DNA from: Augochlora pura
Lineage: Eukaryota; Arthropoda; Insecta; Hymenoptera; Halictidae
Direction: 5' to 3'
NCBI RefSeq assembly: GCF_028453695.1
Contig: NC_135781.1
Coordinates: forward strand, 13,701,640 to 13,765,639
Length of the DNA: 64,000 bases
In this document: positions 1 through 12,422 of the stretch, in pieces
Position numbering within the stretch: the first letter of the stretch is position 1
Layout: every line of letters begins with the position of its first letter
The notes under the pieces: generated by a model
Told to the model about the DNA's origin: nothing
The model's database searches: none
What the model saw: only the letters and a program-made list of their open reading frames with translations
Translations under genes and position numbers: made by a program

Positions 1-1080
1 ATTCCGAAGATGACCTGGGACACACGCGACGCGATTCGCACCGAGATAAATCAACTGGTCCGGCCCCCCTTTTCGTTAGTTGTAATTCAAGCGAAAACGA
101 TGGCACGTGACTGGCATATTCGCGGAGCGGCGAATAAAGCTCGGAGACAGTCGGTAATCGATGGTGGAAAGGTGCACACGCGTGCCTCCGCGAGTCGACG
201 GTATCAGCTCAGAGCGCATAAAACAATTTCTCGGAACAGATCGCATAAAGTCTCACCCAACTGCCATAAATTTCTTTTCTCGGTGCGCTACGATGCTCTT
301 CCAACTTTCAACCGTTTCCACTAAAACCTTCGAGCACCCTCGAGTACCGTGAGCTCCTTCGCGGTGTTCCCTCCAAGGATCGATCCTTGGAAGCATTCAA
401 ACAAAAATTATTTTCTACGGAACTCTTGTAATCGTCGACGAGGCGAGCAATTCCGGCGATATTTCAGAAGCTCCGCTCGCCGACGCGTAGAACCTTCGCT
501 CGGTTTCACGGAGGAAAGGAGGAAAATCTTCCGCGAGGAGGAAAACTCGCTCGTGTCGATAGAATGATTATTATATCTCTGCAACACGTGATATCGCGGG
601 TACTCGCGCTTTCACTGCAACTGCTGAGTCACGAGGATACGCATGCGTTAATAAAGATATTTCTATTTTATTTTTAGTTCGAGGAACAAAACGTTAAAGT
701 ATTTCGTAACAATAATAATTCCATTTGCTGTTCTTGTCGTGTTTCGTTTGCGATCACATCCTCTCATGATTCACGAAGTACTTGCTAATGATAAAGGACG
801 AACAAAGTTCGAACCATTATACAAGAATAAAATAGACGGTAGTTCTTCAATTTACGCAAACTGTTGTTCCATGTAAATTTGTTTTACGCGAAGAAAAATC
901 GCGAAAACAGAATCTCTAAGTATAAAAGAAAGAATATTCGAAATAAAAGCTAGTATAAATTTTAGAAATACATATTTATTTCGCATAGCTTAAAGAAAAG
1001 GTAATTATGAGATTTCAGAAAACAATAGTAAATTTTATTTGCTGTCATTAACACTTTTGTATTTTAAGATAATTAACTTT
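1..1080. other. Non-coding stretch with part of a dispersed repeat
   Basis: The first 600 bp are moderately GC-rich with no recognisable protein. From about 875 to 1000 the sequence is similar to 50805-50935 (see that entry). Nothing else is identified. Confidence 0.5.
875..1000 (+). repeat. Dispersed repeat, copy 1 (matches 50805-50935)
   Basis: Shared landmarks in the same order are ACGCGAA, a purine-rich middle with AAAAGAAA, CAAAGCTAG/AAAAGCTAG, and ATTTATTTCRCATARCTTAA. The two copies are in the same orientation, about 125 bp long and clearly diverged. I see no terminal inverted repeats or target duplication, so the class is unknown; an old SINE- or MITE-like element is possible. Confidence 0.5.
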
Positions 1081-1089
1081 TTCTGTTTC

Positions 1090-1800
1090 GATCAATGATT
1101 ACAAACGGCACTTCTAAATCTTTTTGGTTGACAGTAACGTGGATCCCCTCCCATATTGATATAGATACGCACGAAAAAGACGACAGAGTAGCTAGAGAAA
1201 CAGTCGATTCAACAAGTACATGCTGTAGTATCGATTTATGTCTTAATACAAAACTTACTCACCTTAAGAAAAGAATTAAAGATACCTGGAACAAAGAGCG
1301 AAAAGCTTTAGACAAGCCTCGACTGTTGCTAACTCAAAACACCTTCACGGAAAATTCACTAAACTTCTTACCAAACATGACCAAGTAGCACTATCCAGAA
1401 TCGAAATAAGACACACAAAACTCACGTACCTATTCATCAGAGAAGACCTTCAAGAGGTCACATGGCCTCTGCCAAACCACAATTACCGTGCACCGTATTA
1501 TCTTCCACTGCCATAAATATTCGCCTTTCAGACAAGAATACAACTTGAAACCAACCTTGAAGGTCGACATAAAACATACATCTTTTATATGGAGTTTTGT
1601 ACAATGCTCGAATCATTTCTACGACTTTCTAACAAACTCTAAGCTGTTGAATTACTTAGTAACAGTTGCTAATAAACTTATCAGTGGTTGATGCAATTTT
1701 AAAGAATAAATTAAAAAAAGAAATCTTTTGGCTAATTCAAGAGTGTCACAGAGATTTACTGACTGCATAAATTTAGATGCTGTATAAAAGGTGCCGCGTA
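1090..1800 (+). pseudogene. 3' remnant of a non-LTR retrotransposon (RNase H end plus C-terminal tail of the ORF2 protein)
   Basis: The open part at 1095-1388 carries TVTWIPSHIDIDTHEKDDRV, matching the last part of the RNase H domain of Jockey/I-type non-LTR elements (family pattern W-PSH-GI-GNE-AD-AA). It continues into a basic linker, HLKKRIKDTWNKERKA. After a frame change near 1376 the reading resumes with HDQVALSRIEIRHTKLTYLF, equivalent to the family's RLRIGHTRLTH block. After another shift it continues with HRIIFHCHKYSPFRQEY, equivalent to the family's cysteine/histidine segment (HIL-EC-KY---R), and ends near NHFYDFLTNSKLLNYL. In an intact element these parts belong to the endonuclease/reverse transcriptase polyprotein. 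Here at least two frameshifts and the loss of everything 5' leave a dead fragment. 5' truncation is usual for this class. The 3' boundary is approximate. Confidence 0.75.
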
Positions 1801-3250
1801 AATGAAGGGATCGGTGATTACAAAGTTGGGTAGGTGAAACCTATTAGGATTACGTCGTGAATAAATATCTTAAGTGCGAGACAAATATCAGCGCGAATGT
1901 ATGGTTAGGAAGGAAGCATTACCACGTGCACGAGAGAGAGAGAGGGAGAGAGAGAGAGAGAGAGAGAGAGAATGGTGCCATTGTGCGCTCCTCTTTGTTG
2001 AGTTTCAAATACGGTTTCCGAATGTAAATTGGGTTTTCACGCGGAACTTTCACGGTAAACACATTCGTATGGGAATCGTTTAGTAGTCAGGTTACCATTC
2101 CTAAACCAAACAACTGCGATTAAAGCGCAGCCAACTCTTTTACGGTCGAGTGATAACGATGAGAGATCGTTCGACGAGTTCGCCGGGTGAAACTTGAAAA
2201 TTGCGATTCTTCGCAGCCGAACAATATAGAAGCGTTTTGAGCGCGTTAACACAATGCCCGAAACTTTTGCTATAAACCATTGGCAACGATCATTCGGGGA
2301 CCTGGACAGACGGAGGTTGGTGGACGACGGAAGCTTTTGGTATCTTTCAAAACGTCTATGTATCTACTAATAGCCGAAGTTTCCCGCCGACATATTACCG
2401 TTTGACGTCAAATACGGGGATTGCCGCTATAAGAAGCTTTACCGAACGCGTTAGATGGTCGGTGAATCGAAAAATAAAGTGAAAATCGATAACAACTTAC
2501 GACGGAAATTTCATCGTCGCTCTTATACCTGATCTTATTAGAATACCGGGCAGATTTTCAATACTTTCCCGGTAAATGGGGAGTAAGTCACCGGAAACGG
2601 TAACTGCCTCGAGAGAGAAATTTTTAAGTCCTGGCAAAGTCGGCTGCACAAATTCTCCGCAATGACATTTATTTTACCATTAGCCAATCTAGCTTAACGT
2701 ACACCGAGCAACTTAAAGTCGTTGACAAAAATTAGACAGAGCCAAACGTCATTATTGTTACACCCAACCAGAGGTCTATAAGACATTTGTGGATATTCTT
2801 AAAAAGACAGTAATATATTTATATAGTATAATTTAACAAGAACACTAAATATACTCAATTTGAAAACTGTAACAAGAGAGTCAACTGTTTATCTATTATT
2901 ATTGCCTTAAAGCGTGTGAGGCTTATAAGCCAGACTATAATTTTGATATTTATATTATATACAATAGTTATCAGAAATTAATAATTAAATTCATATGTCA
3001 CATTTTATTATAAAGCGACATAATTTTGAGGTTTTTAATATCAAATTCAGGTAGGAAGGAATTAACATTAAACCTACAAGGCAGTAAAAACGACTAACGT
3101 GTATTTTGGTACAATATAAGTTTTTCATTAAGAAATTTATTTCCTACGAACAAAGTTTCATAATTTGAAAAATTTTTTAAAAAGAAAAGAGAGACAATAA
3201 TTTAATCTAGTTGAAAAGACAGTATTTAGTTTAGAATCTGACAGTTTCAT
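1800..3250. other. Non-coding, mostly AT-rich stretch with a GA microsatellite
   Basis: It contains a GA tract at 1932-1971, a short GC-balanced part near 2.1-2.7 kb and an AT-rich part at 2.75-3.25 kb. I see no conserved protein, RNA gene or terminal repeat. Confidence 0.5.
1932..1971 (+). repeat. (GA)n microsatellite
   Basis: About 40 bp of nearly uninterrupted GA dinucleotides with one GGG interruption. It produces a spurious run of Arg-Glu in one frame. Confidence 0.9.
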
Positions 3251-5340
3251 TCGGCGATCTTGTCAGCGTCTAATAAAGCTTAGAAATTTTTCGAGTGCGG
3301 CGTTATTGAAAACATTTTCTCGCGTGAATTTATTCTCGCCCGCCGTCGTAGGGCAATGAAGTTGTCGAACAGCGTATCAGCAGGAAGGAGTAGACGAAAC
3401 ACGATAAATCTCAGGGCGGAACGGCGAGAGCGTTTGTTCATCCTCAGCCCTCCATATTCTCCTTGACATTATTAGAGCGGGAAGTCGAAGCCACTATCTC
3501 GCGGAACGTCCTGGAGGAAATCTCGTGTCCCCGGCAAAGAAATATTTACATAGCTGAAAGCATAGAAGGAAACTCTTACGGACGGTTCGCGTTCGCGACG
3601 AATTGCAAATCAATGCAAATTCCGTCGCGGCCGCGTTCGTGAAAGCACACTCTTCAACCGGGCTCTGTCGGATTACGTAAAACACTCGGGCTCGCGGTCG
3701 AGCGTTTAGTTAAAAAATCAATTAAACCACGCCTCGGTATTCGTCTTCGTTCTTTGCTCTACTCGCCGTCTCAACCGTCTCGACCGTCTCGACCGACTCG
3801 AGCAATCTTCCTGATCACCGTCAATATCTACTATCTGGATTATTAATTTCATAAAGTGCCGCGTTTCGCTTCCAACCTGGGTTTTATATTCCATTAAATG
3901 TAGCTTTCATGTTGCTTTCCAGGCGGTTCCATGATTACAATCCCTCCCCCCTCTCGGCACCCTCCGCCGCCCCCTTCCGTCCTATTATTTCTTTACCACT
4001 TTAACTGCTTTGTTTCTTCCAGCCTCCCTTGCTCTATCTCATTTTCCGAGATATCTCGCGCGTCCCTTATAACAATCTTTCTCTATCAGCTCGCCGCCAT
4101 TCCCGTTTATCCCCGTAGCCAGGTGGGACGGAGAGGCGCAGGTAGGTACGCGGATACGTAGGATAAGGAGGGCGGAATCCATGGCGAAAGAGCGCGATGA
4201 CGTGGTTCGAGTGGAGCGGGACGGGCGGAGGGGGTACGAGATAGCGCGTCGTTTGCGCTATCAGTGCACTTAAGATCTTGTGGCTGGCGAGGAGAGAGCG
4301 GCGAGAGAGACGAGGGACAGAGAGACCGAGAAGAGCACCACCGAGAAACCTCGAGGTCGTAGCAAGTGCGCGGCGACCGTGGAAACGAGCAGGACTATGG
4401 CTCGTAGTTGCGAGCGTCGTCGACGTCGTGGTCGTGGTCGTCGTAGCCGTCGTTCAGGACGATGGTGTGGCGATAGGAAACCGTGGAGATGGCGACGGTG
4501 CCGATGGTGGTGCAGCAGGGTTGAATATTCATTCGCGTTACATATGGATCAGCCCTGAACGGCATGGCTGGAACGAGCTAAGAGGAAAAGAGTGTGGCTA
4601 AGCGTTGGGGTGGGCGCGCGCCGCCTACGGATTCGAGTTAAGGGCCTGAATATTGCGTCCTTCGTCCTCCTCCTTGTCCTCGAACGATCGGTCGGCCAGG
4701 TGCCGCTCCGCGCCTTGCCCACGAAAAAGAGAATGATCGCGGCGCCGAAGTATGCAAAGGTGTCTTTGATAAGAGCGTCCTATCTTTCCTTTACGCGACA
4801 CCCCCGCGACACCACCTGCCGCCGCTACCCCCACCGGCGGCCTTCGTCGGACAATTAACATATTCCGCAGGAATTAGTTAATGTTTAGTTGGTTTTTGGC
4901 AGCGACGCCTCGAGGAGTCGTTAAGCTACTTGTTGGGGAATAATGGCGGGATAAATTAGATGGAAACCCCGCCGCTCGCCAGACAATGGGGACCCGGGCT
5001 GTTTTGTATTCTATGAGATTGTGGTTTTAGAGTCTCGACGGACCAACTGTGTAATTTTTGTTCCGCGGAAACTGAATATTCAGGAAGCCCGTGCGAATGC
5101 CGGATTCCCCGGCCCCTCGACGTCTGGGACTTGTCTTGCCCGTGGGCACAGGTGTTATTTATTCGCCGGCCAGGATTTACTGGCGCTTCCTTGCGCCTTC
5201 GCGACGAATCAAAGTGGAAACGCGCGCTTTGATCACGATTTTCTCGCTGAAAAATTCCCGACACTCGAGCCGCGATAACGTCGCAAAAAACAATTGCTCG
5301 ACAATCTACCTGGCCGTAGTCTGACTCATATATCATTCTC
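3250..5340. other. CpG-rich patch with trinucleotide and 9-bp tracts
   Basis: This patch is richer in CpG than its neighbours. It contains four 9-bp units, CCGTCTCRA-like, at 3766-3801; a pyrimidine tract near 3935-3990; and GTC/GTG triplets at 4414-4453. An inverted repeat, ATAGCGC at 4241-4247 and GCGCTAT at 4255-4261, brackets a short loop just before TCAGTGCAC, which resembles an arthropod initiator. Open frames through it are low complexity and overlap on both strands, so none is called. A promoter or enhancer is possible but unproven. Confidence 0.4.
3766..3801 (+). repeat. Four-copy 9-bp tandem repeat
   Basis: CCGTCTCAA, CCGTCTCGA, CCGTCTCGA and CCGACTCGA follow each other without gaps. 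Confidence 0.85.
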
Positions 5341-7366
5341 TGTATTTTACATATTCTACATGTGTACATAGCGTTATGTTACACATAACTTTGCAACTTC
5401 GCCATTAGGTTCTTTCAATAATAGCTGCACATTTTTCATTCAAAATGCTAAAAATTATTGAAAGGAGTCTAGATAATCTAGAAATGGCCAGTGATGACAG
5501 TCACTTGACGGTCGCCGATGATTTTGCCGAAATTTTTGAAGTCCACAGTGATTAATCGGTCGGCCCTGTTTCCGTTTAGGGTTCGTCGCGCGATCAGCAG
5601 CGAAAAAGCACTCCAGTTTTCTTTTCAGAATCAAATTGGAATCGAAGGGCGATAATTACAGAGGCTTAATGGCCGCTTTAAATACGGGCCAGCGTCGGAT
5701 CCTTTCTGTTCCTCTCGTTTGGCGGTACAGCGAGTAATGTAAACTGACTGACAGACGAAGGAGAGACCGAAAAGGGGTTGGGACACACAATGGCTTTCGA
5801 TGCCTGGAAGGTAGACGGCAGAAGGAGCCCGAGAGCCAGTAAATGGATCTCCTCCGCATCCCGGGACCGGAAATGAACGAAATGGCCGCTAAGCGAAAAG
5901 GGTTCCCTTCTTTGAGGCTCCGAGCGGTTCAGAGATGGACGCAATGTCTCCCTGATAACTGTTGCGGTGTGAAAACAGAATTTTATTCGAACGCGGCCTC
6001 CCTCGCTCCTCTTCTGGCCGCTCATCGATTATCTGACGTTTAATAGACTTTTTTCAAGCGCACTCAACCATCGATGTTCCATTCCTGGGGACAGTCGAAC
6101 TTATAGTTCGTAGCGGCGCTCTAATGACTCTTCTCAACGTTCCGTCGTATTCCGGAATTATTTTGTGCAATCAGGTCGCAAACTGAATTCTTGCGTTTAC
6201 GATTCCGCGAAAAACCAAGGCATACTCGACAATGACCTTTTTATGCGGTCATTTGTTCTTTGCTCTTACCGGGACGCTGATCAAAAGTATAATTCTGCTT
6301 TAAAGGAAAAATACGCGTTAGCGAAATTCGATTTGATGTATTCGAATAAATGACGTCAAAGTCCGTCGAACTCGATTTACGCAGTGCATCTGAATATGCA
6401 TTAGCAAATTAACTTGTAATTTTTGCTTCTACTCGATTTCTTAAACTGCTCGATCGTAGGTATTTCATCACAGAAAGGTGGGAAATTTATAACGACACGA
6501 CAGAGTAATGAAAGGAGGATACTATCTTGCAAAAACCGGTGATAGTAATTGCGCGACACGCAATTAATCATGTTTGCCGCAACACATCGATTTTCTAGCA
6601 GTTTTCCCAAAGTACGGTTTTAGCGATATGTATCGCGATTAATCATTTTGAACGGTAATAAAATTTTGGAACCGACGAGAATTAGGGTATCCCTTTTCAC
6701 AAGTTGCCGGCAGAAATAAATGACAGTCATGCTTCAAATCAAGTCCCGCGATCACTTTTAGGATTAGACTGTTCGTTTTTCATTCGACGGGAGCACGACC
6801 AGTCGTTTTATATACAAGAGGGGGAGTAATGACTACAATAAGGCCTGAAGATGATATGGCATTAGTGTCGAGTACGATGGCTCGCGTATTTGTCAATAGG
6901 TGGCTGTTAATGACAGGGCGCCGTCCCCCGTCTCGTAATCCTCCCCGGATTCGCCCCTGTTCTACTCACCCTCCTCTCTGTCACCGCCCCTACCCCTCTC
7001 TCACTTTCTCTCTCTCGCTCGCCCTCTCTTTCTCTCTCTCTTTCTTTCCGCTTTGCTCTGTCCCCATCTACGGTAACCCCACCGAACTAACTACTTATCC
7101 GTCCGCTTATAATCCTTCTAGGTTTCAACTTATTAATTATGCCAATTTGAGGGACAGCTGTCGAAGCAATTCACGGAGTCACTGCTCCCCGCGGAATAAG
7201 TACGTCACTTTAGCTAATGACCACAAAGATCGCTCTGGCCTCGCCTAATATGTTTCAAACAAATTGTTGCGGAGATTCTGTAACCCTGTATATCCCTATA
7301 TTGTCAATTCCAATTACCATACAACGGCGAGTCTTAGACAAAATTAATAAGCATAAATTAATACTG
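5340..7366. other. Non-coding stretch with a long pyrimidine tract
   Basis: It is mixed in composition. A CT-rich tract lies at about 6960-7055 (TCTCTCTCGCTCGCCCTCTC-like). No conserved coding sequence was seen on either strand. Confidence 0.5.
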
Positions 7367-7370
7367 TTAA

Positions 7371-7404
7371 CCCTTTGCACTCGAGTGACGACTCTTCAGC
7401 GCCA
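7371..7404 (-). mobile_element. End of a family B TTAA MITE, interrupted by the next element
   Basis: TTAA (7367-7370) is followed by CCCTTTGCACTCGAGTG, the reverse complement of the right end of the family B copy at 61222-61498 (CGCTTTGCACTCAAATGG). Similarity continues to about 7404, where the family A element at 7409 begins after its TTAA. Sequence after 8011 (GAAGAAAAG...) resembles the interior of family B, so A probably inserted into B. The other end of this B copy was not found. Confidence 0.6.
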
Positions 7405-7408
7405 TTAA

Positions 7409-8007
7409 CCCCTTGACGTACCATTCTCTTCACAGTCACTGCGATTAGGAATTTTTCAATTGGCACAATTTCTTAGAAGGGACAGAACATTAATGTTTAT
7501 TTCATGCCTGAATTTACTTGTATACTTAAATATTAATAAGAAGGGGTTAGAATTTTATTCCAATTTTAAAGAACAGAACAACATCTATGCTTAATTATTT
7601 ATTACTAGTAATTTCCATCACTTCCAAAATTATTTTCATAGATATCATCCAAGCTTAGATTTAAAATATTGTTAATGTTCTAATTGTTATATGAGTCGCG
7701 TGACTCAATTTTAAGTGAACCGAATGCACTTTGTTATACAAAATGGAAATACTATGAACCGGAAAAATGATTTCAGATTTACAGTTGAAATACACACATT
7801 GAAGATTATACAACCATTATGGAAGTTATTATTTATATTGTAGAAAATGGTATCGTGAACCAGGCTACATATTTAACTTATGAAGAGAAGGAAAGTAGAA
7901 ATCAATATTTGCTTTCTTTCATTGTTTCCGCATAAACCCTTGCCATACATTGACGAGTTTTATTCGTCATGATGATTTTTTTGCGAAGGTGAAGGTACTG
8001 CAAGGGG
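7409..8007 (+). mobile_element. Family A TTAA MITE, long form (piggyBac-like)
   Basis: TTAA target duplications lie at 7405-7408 and 8008-8011. The inverted ends are CCCCTTGACGTACC on the left and CCCCTTGCAGTACC on the right strand. The first 215 bp align with the short family A copies (8142-8386, 28348-28590, 60692-60935) up to the CTAGTAATTTCCATCAC landmark. About 320 extra bases follow before the right end, including a TGAGTC-GCGT-GACTCA hairpin near 7692. TTAA duplication and C-rich ends are typical of piggyBac-superfamily elements. There is no transposase; it is non-autonomous. Confidence 0.8.
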
Positions 8008-8011
8008 TTAA

Positions 8012-8137
8012 GAAGAAAAGCCTATAAAATTTGTAACGTATTAGAATCATAAATGATTCTTGTGATTTTTAACTACAATGAAACATTTAATACTTCAGTA
8101 TGACAAGCTCAGGAATTTCCTCAACAATCTAATGTTT
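8012..8137. other. Short spacer between two family A elements
   Basis: AT-rich sequence that may be the interior of the interrupted family B copy starting at 7371. Confidence 0.35.
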
Positions 8138-8141
8138 TTAA

Positions 8142-8386
8142 CCCCGTGCCGTACCATTTTCTTTAGAATTAAAGTAATTAGAAGTTTTTCGGTGGTAGTA
8201 ATTTCAAAGAAGAAAAAAAAACAATTTATATTTACCGTGCGCCTATATTTACTAAAATGTTTAAATATTGATAACAAGAGAACAGAATTTTATTCAGACT
8301 AAAAAGAACGGAATAGTATACAAACTTAACAGACTTTTACTAGAAATCTCCATCACGTGTCAGACTCGTCAAAGTATTGCAAAGGG
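8142..8386 (+). mobile_element. Family A TTAA MITE, short form
   Basis: TTAA is at 8138-8141 and 8387-8390. The left end is CCCCGTGCCGTACCATTTTC; the right end, inverted, is CCCTTTGCAATAC. The interior matches 28348-28590 along its length, with shared landmarks such as TTTTATTYAGACTAAAAA and AATCTCCRTC. The length of 245 bp matches the other short copies. Confidence 0.85.
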
Positions 8387-8390
8387 TTAA

Positions 8391-11300
8391 TGGAAGTCTC
8401 ACATGTCATAATTGATAGCGTCCCGAAATTTTTTTGTCATATAATTATCTTGATTTTTAACGTTTCTCTGTGTCAAAATTTCTAAGATAAGAAGAAAATC
8501 AGGACATTTAAAATCGAGTGGTTTCCGTCATAAACCAGAGGGACTCGCTCAGCAATCTAGCGTTCGCTAGTTTCGCGTTTCCGCGTAAGATTCCCCGGGT
8601 TTGCCGGCGTTCACGGATGCTGGAGAAGCGTAGCGGATAGAGAATAGCAAAGCGTTACAAGATACAAGGCGCGGGGGGCGATAAAAATCAGGGATGTGAT
8701 TGAACGCGAGGCAATAAAGCCTGTTCACGCGGCGCGCGTTTCGCCGGCACGCAAATTTACCGTGACAGAAATTCGCCGGTATAAAACTAAATTGGCACTG
8801 CTCAAAGTAGCGGCGTCGGCAGCCGGCGGGACGGTTTTGTAACGAAGGTAACCGATGAAGACGACGAGGAAGACAGGGGCGTGCGCTGGTAAGCAATAAA
8901 GTTACGCCTCGCGGCGCACCGGGATATCATGCCGCAGAGGGCTCTAAACATTCTGCGCGTCTATAAGGCGTTAAGCGCAGCAGCTTTATTGCCCTTCGGC
9001 CAACCAGGATCGAAACGAGAGGTGCTTTTATGAGCGTGAAGCTTAGGCCCTCTGTCCTGATACCGGTTAACTTTCGCGATCGTTATCGGCCTGCACCCGC
9101 GGTCGTCATTGTGTCTACTAACGACAGAACAGATGCATCAAGGAGGTTTCCACCTAAACGAATTTCCCCTTAGACGCATTGTACTAAAACGAATTTATGG
9201 TGGGAGGAGAGGGAGGGAGGGCGTTTAACGCGCATCCCGCGCAGAAATTCCATGGAACAGACGATTACTTGTTGCTATTCCACATTCTGCCGATCCGTTC
9301 GTACACTCTGCGTAGAACGTCTAACTTCGTTGCGTGCAGCTCAGAAATTTCTGATAATATCTAACATCCAAATTTTTATTAATAGTAACCTTTTCAGATT
9401 AAGACTAAAGTTGATTCGCGTTGTCTGTCTATTTACAAAAAGCTTAGCTAATTAAGGTGGCTAAAATTGTCTTTAGAGGTTTTCCAATAACTATTATACC
9501 ATTCGATAGCTGATAAAAAAATCTATCGCTGCAAAATTTCAAACTATTTTTACTAGAATGCATTAAAACCCTAGTTTGATAAATACGTCATAATTCGTCC
9601 CTGACGTTTTAAAAAGTCAACAAGTTTAATATAGGATTTTATGATAACTTTGATAAGTTACACTTAGACGAGACTAGAACAAAGAGATATGAATGACAAT
9701 CACGACTACATACAAAGATAATCTACACTACGTTTCTACGCTGTTCTGGCTCTAAACGTCTCTCTCAACCTATCTCGCTCTTTTAACCATCCAATCGCGA
9801 GGGAGTTTTTGATTTTTCAGAGTGGAATGGCAGACTATTTGTCATGTATCCTAAGAATTGCATATAAAGGATATAAACTAGAAAATAAATGTTCCCAACA
9901 TTATTAATTTCTCGAACGCTGATTCTCATGGAATCGGCGAATATGAATTAATTTTCCATTGAGGCATTCGATTAAATTTTGAAACAGATAGACCTAATAC
10001 GGGATGAAAATAGTTTTCCTTTCGTATCCTACTTTACTCTTGCTGATTGAAGTAGCACTGCCACTGAAACGTTGAATAAAAGCTGTTATTCATCGATTTT
10101 CGAAAGGCCGGTGAACAAGCGCGGACAAAGCGTTATAAATGCAAATGCGGGGTTACGAAACGCAAACGCGGCGGGGTGCGGGCGGGCTCGGGAAGTATTG
10201 CACGCTGCCGCCGGTGTCATCGACGGTTCCCCACATTTTCCTTAGGTTAAACCGAGCGATAATCTAACTGCGTAAGGGTGGCGGGAGTCGGTACCGTTTC
10301 GAGCAAAGCACCGGCTGTAAATTCCCACGTAATCTTTTCATCGCGGCCGATAACGCTGGCCCGTGGTCTTTCCGCATCGGTGTCAGATTAACGCGTTACA
10401 TCCAAGGGGGCGGGGGAGGGGGGTCTGGGGCCCCCTTTCTCTCCAACGGCATTTGATCAACGCCATTTGTACACTTATCGCCATCTACTGCCTCCCTCCC
10501 AGTTCGCGGGGGCTAATGGAAATTAGAGTACGTTATAAAATTTTCATTTCACACCTCGGGGAGATAAAGGGGACGGACAGTGTCACACAGCGGCCGATTG
10601 TAAATTAAACAAGTGGAACGTTTACTGTCCACCGAGCGGGCTCGCCGCGCGTAAATTAAAATGAAAGGGAGCCATCGTAATTGCAGCATTACGACTGGTT
10701 AAAAATGAAATTAACGGCGCCCCCCCAATTAAATACACGGCCAAGATTGCAGTGGCGCGCGCGGCGCGGCGTAACGTGGCGCGGTGGCCCTTTAATTGAA
10801 AATGACAGGAGGGAATACAATTTTCGCCTTTTTTCTCTCTCTCTTTCTCTCTTTCACTCCCTCTCTGTATACTTCCCACGGTTTGCGTCGAATAATTCCA
10901 GTCGGAATCGAATCAACAAACAAGAACCATGAACAATTCTATTCGCAAGTTGGTTTCTCTGTCTCAAAGGGAACGTTAATTTGCGATGTAGAAAGTATCA
11001 GCCGAGTTTATTAATTCCACAATCGAATAATTAATTCAGGTTTCGCTGCGAAATAACTTTGTCAACCAAATAACAGCAGCTATGATATCACTTTTCTGTT
11101 GCGTTCGACAGTCTTTGATCATCGATCGTTTCAAATCTACTGTCTACGAAATTACCGACTTTAATAACGCGGCCATCTCGGAGCGAAATGAATAACAGCA
11201 AGCTGTTCTCCAAAACCGCTTTCAAGATGATCGCACGTAAAATATTCTAAGATCAGATCCGAAAAGCAACATAATTCTCCGCGGGACCTAATTACTTTCA

Positions 11301-12344
11301 AGAAATGAAACGGAAGCAAAGGTCGTGGTTCCGCACCACCCCGGATTACCGCGCAAGCCGTCGGATGGCAGCAGCGGCAGCAGTAACAGCAACGCCAGCA
11401 CCGTAAAAGACTATTTTATTTATCCTCCACTCAAGCCAACGGATTGCGGGTCTTGTTTTTATTTCGAACCGGGTTCCCCAGGCTTCGCATTCGGTAGAAC
11501 TCGCTCGGTTCTAGATCATTCTTTATTTCCGACTTTTGTCTACAGGAGATCGTGCATGCTCTCCTTCCCGCCCGCCCTCGGTACATCCCACCGCGGCTTT
11601 CTACGATCCTTGCCGCGCTGCTATCCGCCTCCTCGCAAACTTTTCCTCAGAACTGTTCAACTTCCTACTAGATTCGAAAGGTCTTTTTGGTCGTTTCGTT
11701 CCGTCGGGCCGGTTATACGAGTAGAGCGCGCGGGAGCGAGAGGGGCAGAACGGCTCGAAAAATGGGCTCCGAATGGTCCATTTCAAGGGTGGTAATGCGC
11801 TATTTAAATGTTTTTGCGCGCGCGCGCGCGCGGCCGAGTCGGGAGAGCGTGTACCGCCGACGCCGAAACAACGGTGCCGGCGGCCCGGCTCGGCGTCGCG
11901 ACGCTAGCAAGAAACGAAAAGACTCCGCGCGAGCTGCCGTCGTGTTCCTCGTGTCTTCTTTTCGCGGAGTTCCGGGCGCCACGATCGAGAAGGACAGCGA
12001 GACACGGGCGACGACCGTTGTCACGGTGACGCGGCAATTTTCTCGTCGCTCATTTGGACACGCGAAATTGCTCGACGAAGTTATTCAATTTGTTTTTATA
12101 TTAGCTTAAGCATACGTGAGACGAGCCCGCTCCTCGGCGAACGAGCTGTCCCGTGGAACGCTGCGGAACGCATCGCAGCAAATTCCGGGACTGCTCCTTC
12201 TCTTTCTCCGTTTTTCATTATCGTTCTTCTTTTAATTTTTTTACCCGTACCCCCTTTTACACCCGCTTAGTTTCGAGTCATCGTGTTTCCGTTTCGCAGG
12301 AACGAAGAAAAATGCACACGCTTTTCGCAGTGTTCACTGATTAG
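8391..12344. other. Non-coding stretch, alternating AT-rich and CpG-rich segments
   Basis: CpG-richer segments lie at 8.55-9.2, 10.1-10.8 and 11.3-12.15 kb, separated by AT-rich DNA. Low-complexity pieces are a CT tract at 10837-10865, CAG/CGG triplets at 11368-11400 and a CG alternation at 11816-11834. Long open frames around 11.3-12.1 kb exist on both strands at once and look like products of high GC; none has a recognisable domain. Confidence 0.45.
11816..11834 (+). repeat. (CG)n alternating purine-pyrimidine tract
   Basis: Nine or so consecutive CG steps, a sequence able to adopt Z-DNA, inside a CpG-rich patch. Confidence 0.8.
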
Positions 12345-12422
12345 CCTCCGGCTTTTGAAATTTTGTGGGTCTGGGTTCGTACCAGGAGAATAGAAAACGG
12401 AAACGGTGTACGGGCATTTTAA

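Noticed and set aside
4278..4601. Arg- and Val-rich frames near the CpG patch
   Set aside because: Composition follows GTC/CGT triplets in overlapping frames; no protein family recognised.
11325..12109. Several overlapping open frames on both strands
   Set aside because: Typical of stop-poor CpG-rich DNA with CAG/CGG triplets and a CG alternation; none has a recognisable protein.
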